This document shows positions 42,901-52,569 of a DNA stretch of 64,000 nucleotides, piece after piece. The first letter of the stretch is position 1, and the number at the start of each line of letters is the position of its first letter. The notes beneath the pieces were generated by a model. It ran no database searches. It was not told the DNA's origin and saw only the letters and a program-made list of their open reading frames with translations. This DNA comes from Streptomyces sp. WAC08241 (lineage in GTDB: Bacteria > Actinomycetota > Actinomycetes > Streptomycetales > Streptomycetaceae), in the NCBI GenBank assembly GCA_007858575.1, contig CP042279.1:3348001-3412000 (forward strand), written 5' to 3'. Position numbers and translations under genes: made by a program.

Positions 42901-45900
42901 GGTGTCGGTGCGGCCGGCGATCGGCGACCCGATCGGGATGTCCTCCCCGCGCCCAGCCGGGTGAGGAGCCCGGCGAGCGCCGCCTGGAGCACCATGAAGA
43001 GGCTGGAGCGCGTACGGCCGCTAAGCGCGTACAGCTCCTGGTGGAGCGCGGCGGGGATCCGAACGTCACCTGGCCGCCCCGGCTGGACAGCTCGGCGGTC
43101 CTGGGCCGGTCGACGGGCAGGGCCAGCTCGTCGGGGAGTCCGGCGAGGGCGTCCTTCCAGTAGGAGAGCTGGCGGGAGATCTCGCTGTCCGGGTCGTCCT
43201 CGGAGCCGAGGAGCTCACGCTGCCAGAGGCTGTGGTCCGCGTACTGCACCGGCAGCGGCTCACGCCGGCGCCTCGCCCGCGGCGAGCCGCGCGGCGTAGG
43301 CGGTGGCGAGGTCGCGGGCCAGGGGACGCATGGACCAGCCGTCGCCCGCGATGTGGTGGAGAAGGACCAGCAGGACGTGCTCCTCCTCGGAGACCGCGAA
43401 GAGGGTGGTACGGAGCGGGAGTTCGGCGGACAGGTCGAAGCGGTGCCGCGCCGCGGCGAGGAGTTCCGCCTGGAGGCCGTGCTCGTCGACGCCCCGCACC
43501 TCGAAGCCGGCCGGGCCTCGCGCGCCGGGACGACGTGCTGCACGACCCCGTCGGCGTCCTCGGCGAAGACGGTCCGCAGGCTCTCGTGCCGGGCGACCAC
43601 GTCGGAGAGCGCCAGACGCAGCGCCTCACGGTCGAGCGGACCGCTGAGCCGCAGGGCTCCCGGAGCGTTGTAAGCGGTGCTGTCCCCGTCGAGGAGCTGG
43701 AGGAACCACAGGCGTTGCTGGGCGTACGAGAGGGGATCCGCTCGGGCCGGGGCGTGAGGGCGCGGAGGGCGGAGCGTGCGCCGCGGGCGTGGTCGAGGAC
43801 GGTGTTCAGACCGGCGACGGTGGGGGTGTCGAAGAGCTGGCGGACTCCCATCTCGGCACCCAGGACGGTGCGGATGCGGCTGACGAGCCTGGTGGCGAGG
43901 AGGGAGTGCCCGCCGAGGCGGAAGAAGTCGTCGTCGATCGACACCGAAGTGCCCGTGAGTCCGAGGGTCTCGGCGAACAGACCGGCCAGGATCTCCTCAC
44001 GCGGCGAGCGCGGGCACGGCCGGCGGACTCGGGTCCGTAATCGGGTACGGGCAGAGCCCTGCGGTCGAGCTTGCCGTTGGAGGTCAGCGGCAGCTCTTCC
44101 AGCTCCACGAAAGCCGACGGGACCATGTAATCCGGCAGGCGCCCGGACACGAACTCCCGCAAACCCGCAGCGGAACCGACGACATAAGCGACCAGGCGCC
44201 GGTCTCCGGCCTGGTCCTCCCGCACGATCACTGCGGCGCGGGAGACGCTTTCGTATCCGGAGATGACGGCCTGGATCTCGCCGAGTTCGATACGGAATCC
44301 CCGTACCTTCACCCGATCATCGACCCGGCCCACATACACCAACTGGCCTTCGCTGTTCCACCGCGCCACATCACCCGTGCGATACATCCGCGCACCCGCC
44401 GGACCATACGGATCCGCCACGAAACGCTCCGCCGTCAGATCCGGACGGCCGTGATAACCCCGCGCCAGCACCACACCCGCGACATACAACTCACCCGCCA
44501 CCCCCGGCACCACCGGACGCAGACGAGAATCCAGCACATAAGCGCGTGTATTCCAGAACGGACGCCCAATCGGAACCGGACCCGAACCCACCACCGCGCC
44601 CGGCTCGATCCGGAAATCGGTGCAGTTGACCGTCGCCTCCGTCGGACCGTATGCATTGACCACCCGCACATCCGGATGCGCCGCCCGCCACCCCGCCAGC
44701 GCCTCACCCACCAGCGCCTCACCACCCGTCACCAGCGTCCCCGACGCCGACGCCGACACCGGCAAAGCCTCCAGCAGACCCAGATGCGACGGCGTCACCT
44801 TCATAAACGACGGCCGGCCCACCGCGCCCGCGCCCGCGCTCTCGTCCAGGTCGCCCAGCACCACAGATCCGCCCGACACCAACGGCGTATACAACGCCGT
44901 CACCGTCAGATCGAACGCCACCGACGAATGCACCAACGACGAACCCGCCGCATCCCCATACACCACACGAGCACGCTCCAAATACGCGCCCACCGAACGG
45001 TGCTCCACCACCACACCCTTCGGCCGCCCCGTCGAACCGGATGTGAAAATCACATACACCGGATGCGACAAAGAAACAGGAACCAGCCGGTCAGAATCCG
45101 AAACCGGACCATCCGCGAAACCGTCCGCCTCCGAAAGGGCTGAAGCATCGTCGATCACCAGGACCGGGCGCGCATCACCAAGAATCTGCGCCACACGCTC
45201 CGCCGGATACTCCACATCCACCGGCACATACGCACCCCCGCCTTCACCACCCCCAGCAACACCACCACCAACTCCACCGACCGCGGCAGCATCACCCCCA
45301 CAAACGACTCAGCCCCCACCCCCGACCGATCAACCAACGCGCCACACGATTCGACCAACGATCCAACTCCCCATACGTCAAAGACCGCCCCCACACACCA
45401 CCGCCACCGCACCCGCAGACCGCTCCACCTGCTCCGCGAACAACACCGGCAACGACACACCCCGAACCCCACGAACCTCACCGTTCCACCCCACCAACAC
45501 CCGCTCCCGCTCCCCCGGAGCCCACACGTCCACATCGCCCACAGGGCGACCCGGATCGGCGGCGACGTGCTCCAGCACGCGGATCAGGCGGTCCTGGTGG
45601 GACTCGATCTCGCGGGCGTCGTACAGGGCGGGGTCGGCGTCGAATTCGACGCGGATGCCGGCGCGTGAGGCGGCGGTGCCGTAGAAGTTGATCTTCAGGT
45701 CGTTCACGGGGCCCGTGGAGAGCGCGTGCACGTGGGTCGGGCTGTCGCCGAAGGCGAGTTCGCCGGCGAAGGCCATCACGTTCACGGTCGGGCCGAGACG
45801 GCCTGGCGGCCGCCGGACAGGCCCAGTTCCCGGACCAGGTCCTCACCGCGGAAACGCTGGTGGCGGATGACGTCGGCGAGGGAGCGGGAGACCTCCGCGA

Positions 45901-46866
45901 TCAGCTCCGCGACCGTGCGGTCGGGGTCCGGCTGGACGCGGATGGGCAGCACGTTGACGAGCGCGCTGGGCGTGGTCAGGCCGGTGCGTCCGGTGCGAGC
46001 CCGCCAGGGGCAGCGCGAACGTGACGTCGGTACGGCCGGTCATGCGGTGGTAGAGGACGGTGGTGGCCGCGATGGCCAGGGCCGGCCACGGGACACCGAG
46101 CCGCTCCGCGAGCGCGGTGAGCCGGTCGGCCAGGTCCTGCGGCAGCACCCGGGTCCGGCGCAGGCTGCTGTGGGTGCTGCCCGCACCGCGGTCCGCGAGC
46201 GAGAGGGGTTCCGGGACGTCCCGGAAGGCCTCCAGCCAGTGGGCGCGGTCGCGTTCCCGGCGCCGCGAGCCCGCGTAGGCGCTCTCGTCGGCGACCACCC
46301 GGTCGAGGGAGACGAACGGCGAGGCGGACGGGGTCTCGCCGGCCAGGAAGGCGCGATAGAGGGCGGCGACCCTGGCCGTGTAGACGGCGTGGCCGAAGCC
46401 GTCGAGGACCGCGTGGTGGTAGCGGTGCACGTAGAAGGAGCGCTCGTCGGAGAGGAGCAGCAGGGTCTGGACGCTGAGCGGCCCCCGGGAGAGGTCGAAG
46501 GGCCGGGCCATCTCCCGTGCCGTCCAGCGGTGCGCCTCGGCCTCCGGGTCCGCCGCGCCGCGCAGGTCGACCACGTCCAGCGGGTCGTCCCCGGCCGGGA
46601 CGACCACCTGCCGGAGCACCGGTTCGCCGTCGTCCGCGCCGGAGCCGTCCTGTCCGGTGTCCTCGGCGAAGTACGACCTCAGGGCCTCGGTCTCTCGACG
46701 CCCCGGCGCACCGCCCGGGCGAGGGCGTCGACGTCCACGGGGCCGTCGATCTCGTAGTAGCCGCCGCAGTTGTAGAGGGGCTGTCCGGCTGCAGTTGCTG
46801 GGCGACCCAGATGCCCGTCTGGGCGGCGGTGGTGGGTCGACGGAGCGTACGGGCGTCGTCGGACAT
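36978..46866 (-). CDS. Non-ribosomal peptide synthetase, modules 1-3 (acyl starter-Asp / A-less module / D-Pip)
   Basis: Starts at ATG 46866 ([20 protein letters not shown]). The first condensation domain is an acyl-starter type ([10 protein letters not shown]) that should join the ACP-bound fatty acid to Asp1. Domain order is Cs-A(Asp)-T, C-(A remnant)-T, C-A(Pip)-T-E, about 3,300 residues. The end has an acidic tail ([19 protein letters not shown]) and a TGA overlapping the next gene start (GTGA at 36978-36981, after restoring one lost base). The middle module lacks a usable adenylation domain: 42030-42370 holds only degraded A6/A7-like sequence. Pip specificity comes from DFQLFGVAIK. An epimerase after module 3 predicts D-pipecolate. 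Numerous single-base losses split the frame. Confidence 0.9.
37040..41790 (-). other. NRPS module 3: C-A-T-E, D-pipecolate
   Basis: A-domain blocks [26 protein letters not shown] and [11 protein letters not shown] give DFQLFGVAIK, very close to the pipecolate code of the rapamycin/FK506 synthetases (DFQLLGVAVK). T domain: [13 protein letters not shown] domain: [14 protein letters not shown] and [13 protein letters not shown] lysine cyclodeaminase at 3874-4900 supplies the substrate. Confidence 0.83.
41790..43780 (-). other. NRPS module 2: C-(adenylation remnant)-T, loaded in trans
   Basis: The C domain is complete ([15 protein letters not shown]) and the carrier is intact ([20 protein letters not shown], with the phosphopantetheine Ser). 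Between them are only about 340 bp of degraded A domain: [20 protein letters not shown], then [15 protein letters not shown], where the catalytic Y-R-T-G-D motif has become F-R-T-G-R. A1-A5, including the P-loop and substrate pocket, are absent. Charging must be in trans, most likely by the protein at 56912-60234. Confidence 0.8.
43780..46866 (-). other. NRPS module 1: acyl-starter C-A-T, aspartate
   Basis: Starter condensation domain with [14 protein letters not shown], then an A domain with [26 protein letters not shown] and [11 protein letters not shown] = DLTKVGAVNK (Asp), then T ([20 protein letters not shown]). This is the exocyclic, fatty-acylated residue. Confidence 0.82.
44127..45510 (-). 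repeat. Duplicated Asp adenylation-domain cassette, copy 1 (module 1)
   Basis: Third member of the Asp A-domain family. It diverges from the other two downstream of 44127 (toward the T domain) and upstream of about 45510, which marks the recombination limits. Confidence 0.85.
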
Positions 46867-46969
46867 GGACGAGCGGTCCTCTCGGTTCTGCGGACGGCGG
46901 GATGGGCGGTGCCGCGGAAGCGGCGGGTGGCGGGCTACGGGGCCACGTACGGGGCGGCGGCGTGCCCGG

Positions 46970-47244
46970 TCAGGCGTTCTGGACGGCCAGTTCCACGACC
47001 AGCGCCTCGCTGATCGCGTCGATCGTGGGGTTGTCCCACATGACGGTCGGGTCGAGGGAGATGTCGAGGTGGTCCTCCAGCTCGGCGGCGACGGCGAGCA
47101 CGTAGAGGGAGTCGAGGCCGTAGTCGGAGAGCTTCACGGCGGTGTCGACGGTGTCGGCGGGCCGCTCCAGGTGGCCGCGACGCAGTCGACGAGCCAGGCG
47201 CGGAGGCTGTCGACGGTGTGGGTCTCGGTGCCGGTGTCGGACAC
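46970..47244 (-). CDS. lipD: Acyl carrier protein for the lipid tail
   Basis: About 91 residues from GTG 47244 (VSDTGTETHTVDSLRAWLVD), with one base lost near 47165. The phosphopantetheine site is in KLSDYGLDSLYVLAVAAELE (Ser of DSL), followed by DISLDPTVMWDNPTIDAIS, the usual helix III region. It ends AVQNA at 46970. It sits between the acyl-CoA dehydrogenase genes and the first synthetase. It should carry the acyl chain from the acyl-AMP ligase to the starter C domain, as DptF and LipD do in daptomycin and friulimicin systems. Confidence 0.85.
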
Positions 47245-47318
47245 GGGTGCTCCTCGGGTTCGGAAGGGCTCGGGAGGGCTCGGAAGAGCCCGGGAAGAAT
47301 CAGAAGGGAGTGGAGGCA

Positions 47319-48170
47319 TCAGGGGCGGTCGGGAAGGGCCCGGCGCGTGTGGTCGAAGGCCGTTCCCGCCTCGTAGCGGGTGACGAGCTCCGCGTACAGG
47401 CGTTCTCCTACGGCTCCGCCGGGCTGCGGGCCTGGCGCGAGCCGCCCGCGAGGGCGAGGCCGGGGGCGGCGGCGAGGAGGAGGGGGTCGGCGAGCTCCGC
47501 GACGGCCGGGGCCGGGAGGAGGGCGGCGAGCGGGACGGGGCGGGGTCCGGGACGAGGCGCCCGGCGCCGAACAGCGCGCGCTGGGTCTCGTGGAGGAGGC
47601 GCTGGAAGGACGCGTGGGCGCCTTCGCGGAGGTAGAAGCGCGAGCCCATCACGACCGAGAGGCGGTCCATGGCGCCCTGGAGGGCCCGGGGGCGAGCGCG
47701 GTGGCCGCGCGGGCGAGGGTGCCGGGGCGGCCGGGGAGGGGTTCGGCACCCCGTACGGCGAGGGTGGTGAGGGCGTCGCAGAGGAGCAGGTCGGCGTGGG
47801 CGCCGGCCAGCAGGGCTCCGCAGGGCGGGCAGCTCGATCGCCGGGGCTCCGTAGAGGTGACGGCTCCGCAGGTGGCGCAGGGTGATCCGGAGGGCGGAGT
47901 CGAGGGCGCCGACGCTCGCGCCGGCGACGGTGGCGGCGGGCGCCCCGGCCGGGGGTTCCGGCGCGCGGGCGGGTGCGCGGCGGTGGAGGGCGCGCAGGGC
48001 GTGCAGGACGGATTCCGGGTCGCCGTCGGGCACCCGCCAGGGGCGGCGCCGCCGGGGCGGCCGCGTCCTTCGGAGGCGTCGAGCAGGGCGCGGAAGCCGT
48101 GCGGGTTGGTGTCGTCGTAGGGGTCGCCGAGGACCTCTTCCACCGTGTCGGCGGGGGTGGCGGTGATCAC
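47319..48170 (-). CDS. Short acyl-CoA dehydrogenase-like protein
   Basis: About 284 residues from GTG 48170 (VITATPADTVEEVLGDPYDD), overlapping the upstream dehydrogenase stop (GTGA). It ends TRRALPDRP at TGA 47319. Blocks such as VGALDSALRITLRHLRSRHL and GAMDRLSVVMGSRFYLREGA resemble the C-terminal helical part of acyl-CoA dehydrogenases. The N-terminal and middle beta domains are missing, so it is about half the normal length. It may be a partner subunit of the full-length enzyme, acting on the ACP-bound acyl chain; function is uncertain. Two base losses near 47540 and 47690 and one near 48050 disrupt it. Confidence 0.6.
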
Positions 48171-49911
48171 GGGACGTTCACCTCCAGGCGGTCGAGCAGC
48201 GAGACGAAGGCGTGGGGCGGGCCGTCGAGGAGCAGGTCGGCGAGTGCGTCGAGGACGTCGGTCTCGATCGCGGCGACGGGCTCGCCGAGGTCGGTGAGGG
48301 CCTTGACGAGGCAGCCGCGCAGCCAGGTGGTGTCGGCGGCGCCGGTGGCCGTGCCGTGCAGCCAGAGGTGCAGGGCGCCGGCGGCGGCGAAGCAGAGTTC
48401 GTAGCGCTCGGCGAGCTCGAAGGCTTCGCCCGGGACGGCCCGGGGGTGAACCGCACGGTCGCCATGGCCTCGTGGAGCCGGTCGGTGGCGTCGAGGAGCC
48501 GCTCGGCCAGGGAGACGACGGGTGCCAGGTCCCCGCCCTCCCCGCGGCCCGTTCCCGCAGGGCGGCGACCGCCGCGGGAGGGCCGCCAGGACCGAGCAGC
48601 CGCCCGTGGAGAGCAGCTTGAGGCCCTTCGGGGCGGAAGGGGCGGGGCGTGCGGTGCGGGAGGCGGCCTCGGCGAGGGCCTCGGTGTCGGCGCGGCCCTT
48701 GCGGTAGCCGCGGGCGACGCGGGAACTGTTCGACGAGGGCGTTGCGGTTCACGAGGCTGCTGCCGTCGAAGATGCCGATGATGCGGTGGTCCCGCTCGGC
48801 CTTGGCGAAGTGCCCGTGGGGGTCGCCGGGGCCGAGGAGCCCGTGCGGCCCGAGGAGGTGGAGGAGGCGGGCGACGAGCGCGTCGACCTGGGCGGGGACG
48901 TACGCCTTGGCGACGGCGGAGATGACGCTCATCTCGCCGGTGAGGGCGTGCAGGGAGCGCACGGCGATCAGGCCGGTGGCCTCGGCGAGGAGGAGTCCCG
49001 CGGTGGCCTCGCCGAGTTCGCGCCGGACGTGCGGCCGGCGGGCGAGCGGCGTGGCGCCGTGCGTCGCGGTGCCGTGCGTCGCGGCGAAGTCGGCCGCGAG
49101 GCGCAGGGCGTGGTCCCCGGCGCCGAGCGACATGGCGGCGCAGCAGGTGCGGGTGATGTGGAGGGCCTTGACGATGATCTCGACGCCCTGGCCGACGGCG
49201 CCGACGAGGGCGTCCTCGGGGAGGTGGGCGCCCGCGAAGGAGATGCCGCTGATGTCGGCGCCGCGGATGCCGTACGTGGGCACCTTCGGGAGGTGCGTGA
49301 AGGTGCCGGGCGCGAGGCGGGCCTTGTCGACGAGGAAGAGGGTGAAGCCGCGCGGGCCGCCCTCCTCGTCGGTGCGGGCGAGCACGGTCACGAGTCCGGC
49401 CCGGGTGACGTTGTTGATGAGCCACTTCTCGCCGTCGAGGAGCCAGCCGCCGCCGGGGGCGGGCGAGCGGTGACCTCGCCGGCGAGCAGGTCGCTGCCGT
49501 GGTCGCGCTCGGTCAGGGCGCAGGAGACCACCTCGCCGTCGGCGATGCGGCGGCCGAGCCGCCGGGCGGCGCCGTCGTCCCCGGCGATCCAGGTGGAGAC
49601 GGCGCCGAGGTAGGTCTTGCCGTGGGCGGCGGCGACGGTGAGGTCGATGCGGGAGACGGCGCGGAGCAACCGCAGCACGACGGTGAAGTCGGCCAGGTCG
49701 CCGCCGTGTTCGGCGGGGACGTACGAGCGGGCAGGCCCGCCGCGTCGAGGGCGCGGCAGGCCTCGGCGGGAAACGCGTCGGCGGCGTCGAGGGCGGCGAG
49801 CTCCTCGGCGCCGAAGGGCAGCGCGGGGCCGGTGAGTTCGCTCAGCCGGCGGGTGAACTCCCACACCGGGTCGGCGGCGGGTCCGACCCGCCCGGGGGTG
49901 GTGGTGGTCAT
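48167..49911 (-). CDS. lipB: Acyl-CoA dehydrogenase (lipid-tail unsaturation)
   Basis: About 580 residues from ATG 49911 (MTTTTPGRVGPAADPVWEFT), coupled to the upstream ligase by ATGA. Family blocks seen: YVPAEHGGDLADFTVVLRLL, SCALTERDHGSDLLAGE (flavin/substrate loop), GIRGADISGISFAG, GVEIIVKALHITRTCCAAMS, and the C-terminal GIFDGSSLVNRNALV. A long extra C-terminal domain ends in LLDRLEVNVP. It probably introduces the double bond of the acyl tail, as LipB-type enzymes do in friulimicin-class clusters (inference from context). Base losses lie near 49465, 49735, 48722 and 48450. Confidence 0.83.
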
Positions 49912-51680
49912 ACGGCGGCCTGCCCCGCGGCGGCGGGAACGGGACGCAGGAGGTTCTCCTGGTAGTCGGCGTAGGTGGGGTCGAGCGCGCCGGCGCGGAA
50001 CAGTTCGCGCATCGCGGAGCGCTGGATCTTGCCGCTGGTGGTGCGGCGCACGCCGCCGGGGCGCAGCAGCAGGACGGCGCCGACGGGGGCGCCGAACTCG
50101 CGGGCGACGGTGAGGCGCATGTCGGCGGCGATCCGGCGGAGCCGTTCCTCCTCCTTGACGCCGCGGATCTCGTGGGTGACCACGAGGACGTCCGCCCGTC
50201 CGGCGTCCTCGCCGGGGACGGCGAAGCAGGCGCCGACGAGGCTGCCCAGTTCGGGCTGCTGGGCGCGGAGTTCGTGCTCGATGTCCTGGGGGTAGAGGTT
50301 GCGTCCCCGGAGGTTGAGGACGTCCTTGATGCGGCCGGTGACGTAGAGCTCGCCCTCGTAGAGGGTGCCGAGGTCGCCGGTGCGCAGGTGGCCGCCGATG
50401 CCGTCGGCGGTGGTCGCGTCGAACTCGGCGGCGTTGGTGGCCTCGCGGTTCCAGTAGCCGTGGCCGATGACGGGGCCCCGGAGCCAGATCTCGCCGACGC
50501 CGCCGTCCGGCAGGACGCGGTGGGTGCGGGGTCGACGACACGGAGTTCGGCGCCGGAGACGGTGCCGCAGGAGGCGACGGGGCGGCCGGGTTCGTCGTCG
50601 GCGACGGGCCGGAACTCGTCGCGTTCGAGGGCCTCGGCGTCGATCCGCCGGGAGCCGTGCGGGGCGTCGAGGGCGCCGGAGACGAAGAGGGTCGCCTCGG
50701 CCATGCCGTAGCAGGGGCTGAGGGTGTCCGGCCGCAGGCCGTGGGGGCGAAGCGCTCCCGGAAGGCGTCGAGGACGGAGGCGCGGACCGGCTCGGAGCCG
50801 TCGACGCCGAACCGCCAGCGGGACAGGTCGAGCCCCTCCGCCTGCGCGTCAGTGACGCGCCGCGTGCAGAGTTCGTACGCGAAGTCGGGGCGGCGGAGGT
50901 GTGGATGCCGAACCGGTCGATCATGTGCAGCCACAGGTGGGGCCGCTTCAGGAAGGTCGAGGGGCTCATCAGGACGGTGCCGCCGCCGCTCAGGAGCGGC
51001 GGCAGGATGATCCCCATCAGGCCCATGTCGTGGAAGTGCGGGATCCAGCCGCCGAGCGGGGTGTTCTCGTCGAGCCCGAGGACGCGGACGAGGTTCTGGC
51101 TGTTGTGCAGCAGGTTGCCGTGGGTGATGACGACGCCCTTGGGGTCGCCGGTGGACCCGGAGGTGTACTGGAGGACGGCCAGGGTGTCGTGGTCGGTGTC
51201 CGGCATCGTCCAGTTGCCGGGGCCGGGTCCCGCGCCGTCGTCGGTGACCAGCAGGGGAGGCGGCCGAGGCCCTCCTCCGCGATCCAGCTCGACGTCACCG
51301 CGCGTGGCGGTGTCGGTGAGGATCGCGGCGGCGCCCGCGTCGTCGGCGATGCGCACGACCCGGTGCCGCTCGTGGCGGTAGCGGCCGGGCAGGGAGGAGG
51401 GACGGCGACGGCGCCGGCGTAGAGGCAGCCGAAGAAGGCGGTCAGGAAGGCGAGTCCGGCGGGGTAGAGCAGCACGACGCGGTCCCCGGGCCGATGCCGG
51501 CGGCCCGCAGGCGCACGGCGACGCTCCGGGCCCCGGCGTCCAGCCCGGCGTAGCTCAGCCGGCTCGCGCCGTCTCGCGGAGCGGGTCGGTGACGAACGTC
51601 GCGGCGGTCCGGTCCGGGTCGCTCTCCGACCACCCGACGAGAACTGCCGTGACACTGGGGGCGGTGACGATTGCCGCCAT
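49908..51680 (-). CDS. lipA: Fatty acyl-AMP ligase
   Basis: Activates the free fatty acid as acyl-AMP for transfer to the ACP. Starts MAAIVTAPSVTAVLVGWSES at ATG 51680, about 590 residues. Core blocks: LQYTSGSTGDPKGVVITHGN (P-loop), GGWIPHFHDMGLMGIILPPL (the HxHDMGL block typical of FAALs), LRTGDLGTLYEGELYVTGRI, and RRTTSGKIQRSAM with the catalytic Lys. It ends at 49908, overlapping the dehydrogenase start. First gene of the leftward lipid-to-NRPS operon. Base losses occur near 51565, 51490, 51400, 50900, 50740 and 50530. Confidence 0.88.
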
Positions 51681-52112
51681 ATTCGATGCCCTGCCCTTCG
51701 CGCTCGCTGATTCGAATTCCTGCCGCGCCGGTCCGGCACCGCGGGATTCTTTCTAGCGACGCCGGAGAGGCCCGGGAAGGTCCCTGACAGCAAACTGCAC
51801 GCCGGGGCGGGCGGGTCCGCGGCGGGGCCGGAATGACCGTCCGGGTCGTGCCGCGGCCGCTCGTGAGGTTCCACTACCGGCCACTCCGGGGCCCGTTGGC
51901 CCTGCCCCGTGGCCAGTAGAGTCGTCACGCGGGGGCCCGCCGGGGTTCGTCCGGGTCGGACGCGCCGGGCGGGCCACCGGGCGCGCGATCCGCCTCGCGA
52001 TCGAATTCCCGGCGCCCTGCCGCTCTTCTCCGTATTCCTTCCAATCCGCCGAGCGATCGGCGTACCGGTCCTGGCGCCGGAATACGCCGGCGTTCCAGAG
52101 ACCGGATGTCCC
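51681..52112. promoter_or_regulatory. Divergent intergenic promoter region between acyl-AMP ligase and glutamate mutase
   Basis: This 432-bp gap must drive the leftward lipid/NRPS operon and the rightward mutase-permease-oxygenase genes. An imperfect stem-loop (GGCCA..CGGGG with CCCCG..TGGCC) lies at 51879-51914. TAGAGT at 51917-51922 is a possible -10 for the rightward genes, with only a weak TTGGCC upstream. I searched by eye for a cobalamin-riboswitch B12 box, because the mutase is B12-dependent, and saw none. Confidence 0.4.
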
Positions 52113-52569
52113 ATGAATTCCACACCTGGATCCATGAATTTCTCACACGACGGTGCGGAGCCTTCCGTGCTGCTGACCGGAACGTCCTCCGACGCCCACA
52201 CCTGAACCTGGTCTACCTCCAGCTCGTCCTGGAGGAGATCGGCCACACCGTGGCGAACCTCGGCCCCTGCCCGCCGGACGAGCTGGTCGTGGACAACTGC
52301 CTCGAACTGCGGCCGGAGCTCGTGGTGGTGAGCAGTGTCAACGGCCACGGCTTCACCGACGGGCTGCGGCTGATCCGCGCGCTGCGGGCCGTTCCCGAGC
52401 TGGCCGGCACGCCCGTGGTCATCGGCGGAAGCTGGTCACCGACGGCCTGCGCAACGTCGGGATGGTGCGCAGGCTGACCGCGGCCGGTTACGACCGGGTC
52501 TTCGACGACGGGGAGCTGGCCGACTTCCGGGCGATGGCGGCCCGGTCGCCGTACCGAGCCGTGTCGTGA
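52113..52569 (+). CDS. Glutamate mutase small (sigma, B12-binding) subunit
   Basis: Adenosylcobalamin-binding subunit that, with the next gene, rearranges L-glutamate to threo-3-methyl-L-aspartate. Starts at ATG 52113 (MNSTPGSMNFSHDG; an in-frame ATG at 52134 is also possible). The B12 loop is VLLTGTSSDAHTLNL: the Asp-x-His of the canonical DxHxxG is present, with Asn in place of the Gly. PELVVVSSVNGHGFTDGLRL and TPVVIGGKLVTDG follow the flavodoxin-like fold. About 152 residues. Lost bases near 52207 and 52430. It ends at TGA 52567-52569, overlapping the GTG of the large subunit. Friulimicin-class clusters carry such a pair for MeAsp4. Confidence 0.87.

Noticed and set aside
51681-52112. Cobalamin riboswitch ahead of the B12-dependent mutase
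   Set aside because: No recognisable B12 box or the required peripheral helices by eye; only a small imperfect stem-loop. A covariance-model search would settle it.
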